Positions 15,322 through 19,191 of a DNA stretch of 19,191 bases are shown piece after piece. The position numbers were made by a program, and so were the translations under genes. The notes beneath the pieces were generated by a model. It searched no databases and had not been told where the DNA came from. It was given only the letters and a program-made list of their open reading frames with translations. The first letter of the stretch is position 1. Every line of letters begins with the position of its first letter. Location of the stretch: assembly GCA_036276235.1 (NCBI GenBank), contig DATBDZ010000369.1:1-19191 (forward strand), read 5' to 3'. Origin of the DNA: JANWHF01 sp036276235. Its GTDB lineage: Bacteria > Planctomycetota > Phycisphaerae > Tepidisphaerales > Tepidisphaeraceae.

Positions 15322-16404
15322 ATGAAGCTGAATCGAATACTCTGGTCTTGCGTGTTGATTTGTAACCTCCACGCCTTTGTTCACGCGCAAGACATTGATT
15401 TGCTAAAGAAAGAGCTCGCTGCGATCAAGCCGGGCATGACCTACGCAGAAGCAACAGCACTCTTGAAACAACGTCTGCCCGACCAAGCTCAGCCTCTGGG
15501 CCAGGATCGAAACGAAGAATGGACCGGTCGCGTAGACGTCGGCGAAGGTGTCTATCTGTTGCTTCGCGTCAAGCACATGAAGGCGCCAAAAAGCCACATC
15601 CTTCCGGAAGATATGATCACCGATGTGTCCTTCATCTCGTTTGACGATTTTCGCCCATCGATGACGACGAAATTATTCCCGCTAGTTCGCCTCATCCATC
15701 TCTCGTCGTCCTGGGGCGACAGTTTTGATCCGGCGGCGCTCGTGCGCGCTGTCAATGGCCTGCGATTGGCGGGAAAGGATACTGCGCTGCAAGCGATGCG
15801 GGTCTATGCGGGACTTGGCGGCCCTGAGTCCGAACAAGCGTGGAAGTACAACATCGATGACCAACGCGTTTTTCTTGTTGTGAGGCTTTTGTTTGAGCGC
15901 AAAGATGGAAACGCCATGATGCCACGGCCGATCTTGGGGCAGATCTCGCCGGATATTCGCCCCAATCCCAAAGATTGGCCATTGTTTCCCTTGGTGGTTG
16001 TCGATGACATACCCTTTTGCCTGTGCAGGGGCTATACACTAGCGGGAGTTCCCGAAGACCCATCACAGCACCTCAAGTATTACGAAAAGAATTGCGAGAT
16101 TCGTGCGCAACGTCTGTCCCCGCGGATATCGCCATTAACGGCCGTCGACCAGCTTTGTGAATCAGATTCATGGCGCCGCGTTTTTCTAGACGACACCGCC
16201 GGCGCCGACACCAGGGAGATGCTTCGTATTCAGGCCGTCCGGTCGGTCAGCAATCTTCTCGGGGCGATGCCAAATACTCGGAGATTTAACGGGGCGCTCG
16301 GAGAGAAAACGTGGAACGCTTACCGGAGCGATGAGCGCTTATCTCTGCTGGCTTGGGATGATGAAAAGCAATGCTTCCTCAAGAGAGCAAGTCCGCCCCA
16401 TTGA
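15322..16404 (+). CDS. Exported protein of unknown function
   Basis: A 360-residue protein. Seen: a signal peptide (MKLNRILWSCVLICNLHAFVHA, cleavage before QD at 22/23) and a first domain with LKKELAAIKPGMTYAEATALLKQRLP, which resembles the GMT-x-EV helix-turn of SmpA/OmlA (BamE)-like folds. Then come a beta strand WTGRVDVGEGVYLLLRVKHM and a mixed alpha/beta remainder with LCRGYTLAGVPEDPSQHLKYYEKNCEIR. I do not recognise the whole. Start: GGAGGG at 15308-15313 is eight bases before the ATG at 15322; an in-frame GTG at 15313 overlaps that ribosome site and is rejected. It is divergent from the gene at 14643-15164 and appears monocistronic. Confidence 0.78.
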   Translation: MKLNRILWSCVLICNLHAFVHAQDIDLLKKELAAIKPGMTYAEATALLKQRLPDQAQPLGQDRNEEWTGRVDVGEGVYLLLRVKHMKAPKSHILPEDMITDVSFISFDDFRPSMTTKLFPLVRLIHLSSSWGDSFDPAALVRAVNGLRLAGKDTALQAMRVYAGLGGPESEQAWKYNIDDQRVFLVVRLLFERKDGNAMMPRPILGQISPDIRPNPKDWPLFPLVVVDDIPFCLCRGYTLAGVPEDPSQHLKYYEKNCEIRAQRLSPRISPLTAVDQLCESDSWRRVFLDDTAGADTREMLRIQAVRSVSNLLGAMPNTRRFNGALGEKTWNAYRSDERLSLLAWDDEKQCFLKRASPPH

Positions 16405-17020
16405 CGACGGCGGCGAGATTTACGTCGCGAATTACTCGACCTGCGAAAGGCTCGCAACGCGCGCGGCGATATAGGAAAGATGGTGCAAGATTCGGAGCCG
16501 ATGTTATTTAATGTAAGATGATATTTAAAAGTGACTTATAAATTCATATCTACGAACGTCGATGCACCATTTGCACCGTTTTCGCATTTTTGCTTGGGGG
16601 TCAGGGGGTGCTGAATGTCGATGCGAATCGAGATCGGCCCGACGGCAATTGCAATGATCGCAGGGTAATGGCCAGGCCAGGACGGAGCGGCGCGCCCAGT
16701 GAGACGTTTAGGCCGCGGATCGGCGGGTGTTACACCCTTCTGTGGTGTAACACACGCATTGATAACATAAATTACTCTATCGTAACCAGTTGCGCAATGA
16801 GCAGCGCCGGTGTGACACAGGCGCTGTTGTAACATTTGTACATTTGTAACGTGCTGGCGGCGCTGAGCCGACCCGGGATCAAGCGTGGCTCAGCCTAGGC
16901 GCGCTCTGAGGATCCGCCCCCTCGCTCGGAGCTCGTTGACGGCGTGGCGACGCCGCGCGGCTCCTCGCGCATCTTGCGCGGGTGGGGCTTGCTGACTCCT
17001 GCGACCGCTTCGCCCCAATC
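16405..17020. other. Non-coding region upstream of the sulfite dehydrogenase genes
   Basis: About 600 bases with no supported gene. It begins with an AT-rich tract (16500-16555), passes through a G-rich stretch (CTTGGGGGTCAGGGGGTG near 16591-16608), then the cluster of GTGTNACAC sites and hairpins (16727-16850), and ends in a GC-rich segment (16895-16985). A 99-codon minus-strand reading frame at 16536-16835 lacks a ribosome site and domain features and passes through the palindromes, so I do not call it. Confidence 0.5.
16727..16818. promoter_or_regulatory. Cluster of three GTGTNACAC palindromes, possible operator
   Basis: GTGTTACAC (16727-16735), GTGTAACAC (16745-16753) and GTGTGACAC (16810-16818) are three near-perfect 9-bp dyads within 92 bases. 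The first two also form a 10-bp stem (GTGTTACACC/GGTGTAACAC) with a 7-base loop. The third sits in the loop of a separate 7-bp stem, CAGCGCC (16802-16808) with GGCGCTG (16820-16826). The cluster lies about 240 bases before the SorA-like start. The regulator is unknown; a folded RNA is the alternative. Confidence 0.4.
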
Positions 17021-17048
17021 TTGAGTTTGCACGGCATCCGTTTATCCT
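17021..17048 (+). promoter_or_regulatory. Candidate promoter giving a near-leaderless SorA mRNA
   Basis: TTGAGT (17021-17026) and TATCCT (17043-17048) are 16 bases apart, each matching four of six consensus positions. Transcription would begin near the ATG at 17057, which fits the absence of any Shine-Dalgarno sequence before that start. It is weak evidence on its own. Confidence 0.25.
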
Positions 17049-17056
17049 CACGCTCG

Positions 17057-18283
17057 ATGCATCGAACTCCCTCAGCCTGGGCAACGCCCTCCGCATCCTT
17101 TTCCCGGCGCAATTTCCTGCAACGGGCGGCTATCGGCGCTGGGGCGATTTATGGCGCGGGGGCGCTTCAGAATGCAATTGCTCAAGTTGCGTCCCCACGA
17201 TTTCCTGAGAAGGCTGATCTGATTTTGCTGACGGATCGGCCGCCGAATCTGGAGATGCCGCTTAAGTATTTGCGGGAGGATTTGACGCCTAATGAGGCGT
17301 TTTATGTGCGGTGGCATCTGGGGGTGTTGCCGACTGTCATCGACACGGCGGCGTTTCGTTTGGAGCTCTTCGGCCATGTGCAGTCGCCTTTGAGTTTGTC
17401 GCTGGAGGAGATTCGCAAGAATTTTGAACCGGTGTCGGTGGTGGCGGTGAACCAGTGCTCGGGGAATTCGCGGAGCTTTTATGAGCCGCGCATGCCGGGG
17501 GTGCAGTGGGGGAACGGCGCGATTGGCAATGCCCGCTGGACCGGCGTGCGGCTCAAGGACCTGCTGGCCAAGGCGAATGTGAAAGCCAAAGCCGTGGATG
17601 TCAGCTTCAATGGGCTGGATGGGCCGACGCTTCCCGCCGCGGCGAATTTTGCGGGGACTCCGGATTTTGAAAAATCGCTTCCGTTTGATCGCGCTAATGA
17701 TGGCGAAGTCATTGTCGCGTATGAGATGAACGGCCAGCCGCTGCCGATGCTCAATGGCTTTCCGTTGCGGCTGATCGTGCCCGGCTGGTATGCCACGTAT
17801 TGGGTGAAGGCGTTGAATCAGATCACCGTGCTCGATAAGCCGTTCGACGGCTTCTGGATGGCCAAGGCGTATCGCGTTCCCAACACGCCGTCGTATCAGG
17901 AGTCGGCGAAGGATCTGGCGAAGGAGACGGTTCCGATCAGCCGCATGACGGTAAGATCGCTCTTCGCGGCGCCGCTCGCGGGCGAATCGATTGGGCCTGG
18001 GCCGTATGAAGTTCAAGGCGTTGCGCTCGATGGGGGAAGCGGCATCGCCAAGGTCGAGCTTTCCGGTGATGGCGGCAAGACTTGGAACCTCACAAAGCTC
18101 GACGCCGACCTGGGTCGCTATTCCTGGCGGCGCTGGCGGTTCAATTGGCGGGCCGTGCGAGGGCGAAACCAGCTCATGGTTCGCGCGACGGCAAACGACG
18201 GGCAGACGCAGACGACCTCCCAATGGAATCGCAGCGGGTATGGGCGAAATGTGATCGAGTCAATGGAAGTTGTCGTCGCTTGA
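17057..18283 (+). CDS. sorA: SorA-like sulfite dehydrogenase, molybdopterin subunit
   Basis: A 408-residue protein. Seen: a Tat leader (SRRNFLQRAAIGAGAIYGAG, RR at 17-18), then the sulfite-oxidase fold: NEAFYVRWHLGVLP, FRLELFGHV, and VVAVNQCSGNSRSF with Cys134 as the expected molybdenum ligand, followed by WGNGAIGNARWTGVRLKDLL. YEMNGQPLPMLNGFPLRLIVPGWYATYWVK lies in the cofactor domain, and the C-terminal Ig-like dimerisation domain has AKVELSGDGGKTWN. Known: SorA oxidises sulfite to sulfate in the periplasm and passes electrons to a c-type cytochrome; exactly such a gene follows 11 bases downstream. Start: the ATG at 17057 opens the Tat leader; an ATG at 16982 would add 25 unlikely residues. 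A related non-sulfite YedY-type substrate is possible. Confidence 0.85.
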   Translation: MHRTPSAWATPSASFSRRNFLQRAAIGAGAIYGAGALQNAIAQVASPRFPEKADLILLTDRPPNLEMPLKYLREDLTPNEAFYVRWHLGVLPTVIDTAAFRLELFGHVQSPLSLSLEEIRKNFEPVSVVAVNQCSGNSRSFYEPRMPGVQWGNGAIGNARWTGVRLKDLLAKANVKAKAVDVSFNGLDGPTLPAAANFAGTPDFEKSLPFDRANDGEVIVAYEMNGQPLPMLNGFPLRLIVPGWYATYWVKALNQITVLDKPFDGFWMAKAYRVPNTPSYQESAKDLAKETVPISRMTVRSLFAAPLAGESIGPGPYEVQGVALDGGSGIAKVELSGDGGKTWNLTKLDADLGRYSWRRWRFNWRAVRGRNQLMVRATANDGQTQTTSQWNRSGYGRNVIESMEVVVA

Positions 18284-18294
18284 GGAGTGGCCGA

Positions 18295-18813
18295 ATGTCG
18301 ATGAATCGCCCGCTACCGGGTCAGCTTGGGTGCCACAGGTCGGCGTACTCGCAGACCTGTGCCTGCCCGGCGCAAAACACAGGTCTCGGAGTACCGCGAC
18401 CTGTGGCACCCATCGGGAAATCAAACAGACTGATCGCCAATCGATCGATTCTACTCTCCGCTTGTGCGCTGCTGACCACCTTCGCATTAAGCGGCACTAG
18501 GCATGTCGCCGCGCAGCAGCCGACGACCGCGCCCTCGACGCAGCCGGCGGCGATCGAAATCCGCGGCACGCGGCGAATCATGCGGCTGCCGGAGATTCCC
18601 GCCGACCTTCCCGCCGGCCCTGGCCGCGAAGCGACGATGACGTATTGCGGCGTTTGCCATACGCCGCATTACATCATGATTCAGCCGACCTTCTCGCGCG
18701 AGGTTTGGATCAACGAAGTGACGAAGATGCGCAAGACCTTCAGCGCGCCGATTCCGGATGAAAAGGTGGATGAGATCGTGGGTTATCTAATGAGCGTGCG
18801 CGGGGCAAAGTAG
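18295..18813 (+). CDS. sorB: SorB-like monoheme cytochrome c with a palindrome inside its N-terminus
   Basis: A 172-residue protein. Seen: heme motif CGVCH at 118-122 and EVTKMRKTFSAPIPDEKVDEIVGYLMSV, where Met144 is the probable distal ligand. A hydrophobic signal segment (SILLSACALLTTFALSG, residues 51-67) ends near HVAAQ, with a Thr/Pro/Gln-rich linker after it. Residues 12-39 are encoded by a long palindrome, leaving the signal segment about 50 residues from the start. GAGGAG overlaps the sorA stop and lies seven bases before the ATG at 18295. No in-frame ATG, GTG or TTG was found between the palindrome and the signal segment, so this start seems required. It is the likely electron acceptor of the SorA-like enzyme. 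Confidence 0.82.
   Translation: MSMNRPLPGQLGCHRSAYSQTCACPAQNTGLGVPRPVAPIGKSNRLIANRSILLSACALLTTFALSGTRHVAAQQPTTAPSTQPAAIEIRGTRRIMRLPEIPADLPAGPGREATMTYCGVCHTPHYIMIQPTFSREVWINEVTKMRKTFSAPIPDEKVDEIVGYLMSVRGAK
18328..18411. repeat. 84-bp palindromic element within the cytochrome gene
   Basis: Arms 18328-18361 and 18378-18411 (34 bases each) pair with four mismatches around a 16-base loop; the ends are GGGTGCCACAGGTCG and its complement. Total length is 84 bases, exactly 28 codons, and it is open in the frame of the cytochrome. The mismatches come as two GC/CG swaps, symmetrical within the arms. Confidence 0.88.
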
Positions 18814-18907
18814 CGTCGGAATTGTCCGAGCAAAAGATGAAGATTTTCGGAAACCTTCCGAGAGTGCAATCGTCTCTCACATCAACTCTTTCTCGGAGGC
18901 AAAACTC

Positions 18908-19191
18908 ATGACTCGCGGCAAGCTGATCGCTTCATTCCTGGCGGCGTTACTCCTCTGCGGCGGCATTTCACTGGCTCTGAGTGTCGCGCTTCCGACGCCG
19001 GAGATCCGATTTCCTGCTGGCTTTGATACGAATCGGGCCCAGAAGATTCACGCCGTTTTGCAGGATAAGCAATTCAAATATGTGGACGGCCTTTACAGCC
19101 ATTGGCCGCCGGCGTGGTCTACCACGCTGGTTTACGATGGAGACGCCAAGTCCCTCTCGGCAATGGCTGATCGTCTGGCCCGCATCGACGG
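18908..19191 (+). CDS. Exported protein of unknown function, 3' end beyond the window
   Basis: 94 uninterrupted codons run to the window edge. Seen: a signal peptide (MTRGKLIASFLAALLLCGGI, then SLALSVALPTPE), followed by EIRFPAGFDTNRAQKIHAVLQDKQFKYVDGLY and a Trp-containing HWPPAWSTTLVYDGD stretch. GGAGG at 18895-18899 lies eight bases before the ATG, a strong ribosome site. It is 94 bases after the cytochrome stop and might belong to the same transcript. I do not recognise a family from this fragment. Confidence 0.75.
   Translation, partial: MTRGKLIASFLAALLLCGGISLALSVALPTPEIRFPAGFDTNRAQKIHAVLQDKQFKYVDGLYSHWPPAWSTTLVYDGDAKSLSAMADRLARID

Noticed and set aside
16536..16835. 99-codon minus-strand frame in the region before the Sor genes
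   Set aside because: It passes through the palindromic sites, lacks a ribosome site and shows no domain. It is more likely translated repeat sequence.
17072..18223. 383-codon open frame on the minus strand opposite the SorA-like gene
   Set aside because: It is very Arg/His/Pro-rich with no motif, whereas the opposite strand encodes a canonical sulfite-oxidase fold.

Overview
The window looks like chromosomal DNA of a Planctomycetota bacterium of moderately high GC. The evidence is the protein content: a DUF1800/DUF1501 pair, a heme-bearing DUF1549/DUF1553 (PSCyt-PSD1) giant followed by a second DUF1501 protein, two membrane proteins ending in the CxxCGYDxR...CPECG zinc ribbon common in planctomycetes, and a calpain-like protease with an N-terminal LEPR-XLL-like motif. 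No rRNA, tRNA, CRISPR array, transposase or phage gene was recognised.

Layout. (1) 1-513, minus: antitoxin plus the 5' part of a PIN toxin that runs off the left edge. (2) 549-3782, minus: an exported DUF1800 protein followed by a Tat-exported DUF1501 protein, separated by a long hairpin built from heptamers. (3) 3783-5038: about 1.25 kb without a convincing gene, holding four GAAACYY heptamers and two copies of a 69-bp hairpin repeat. (4) 5039-7309, plus: an exported unknown protein, then two tandemly duplicated membrane/zinc-ribbon genes. (5) 7310-7905: a perfect 23-bp inverted repeat and the frameshifted remains of a third copy of that paralogue, which continue in frame into the next gene. 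(6) 7689-12303, plus: PSCyt-PSD1 cytochrome-type protein and DUF1501 partner. (7) 12364-13091, plus: a second antitoxin/PIN pair. (8) 13243-14280, minus: calpain-family protease with a shared hairpin terminator at its 3' end. (9) 14281-14642: heptamer-period repeats. (10) 14643-15164, minus: conserved-looking cytosolic protein of unknown role. (11) 15322-16404, plus: exported unknown protein. (12) 16405-17056: non-coding, with three GTGTNACAC sites. (13) 17057-18813, plus: SorA-like molybdopterin sulfite dehydrogenase and SorB-like cytochrome c. (14) 18908-19191, plus: 5' end of an exported unknown protein.

How the genes fit together. The DUF1800/DUF1501 and PSD1/DUF1501 pairs are two versions of the same exported-protein theme; their biochemical role is not settled. 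The Sor pair forms a periplasmic sulfite-to-cytochrome electron route. The two PIN modules are independent type II toxin-antitoxin loci. The most unusual signals concern repeats and gene remodelling: a 34-bp-arm palindrome of exactly 28 codons sits inside the SorB-like reading frame between start codon and signal peptide, and a decayed paralogue appears to have supplied the N-terminal membrane segment of the PSD1 protein. I found no clear evidence of a wholly new multi-gene system.
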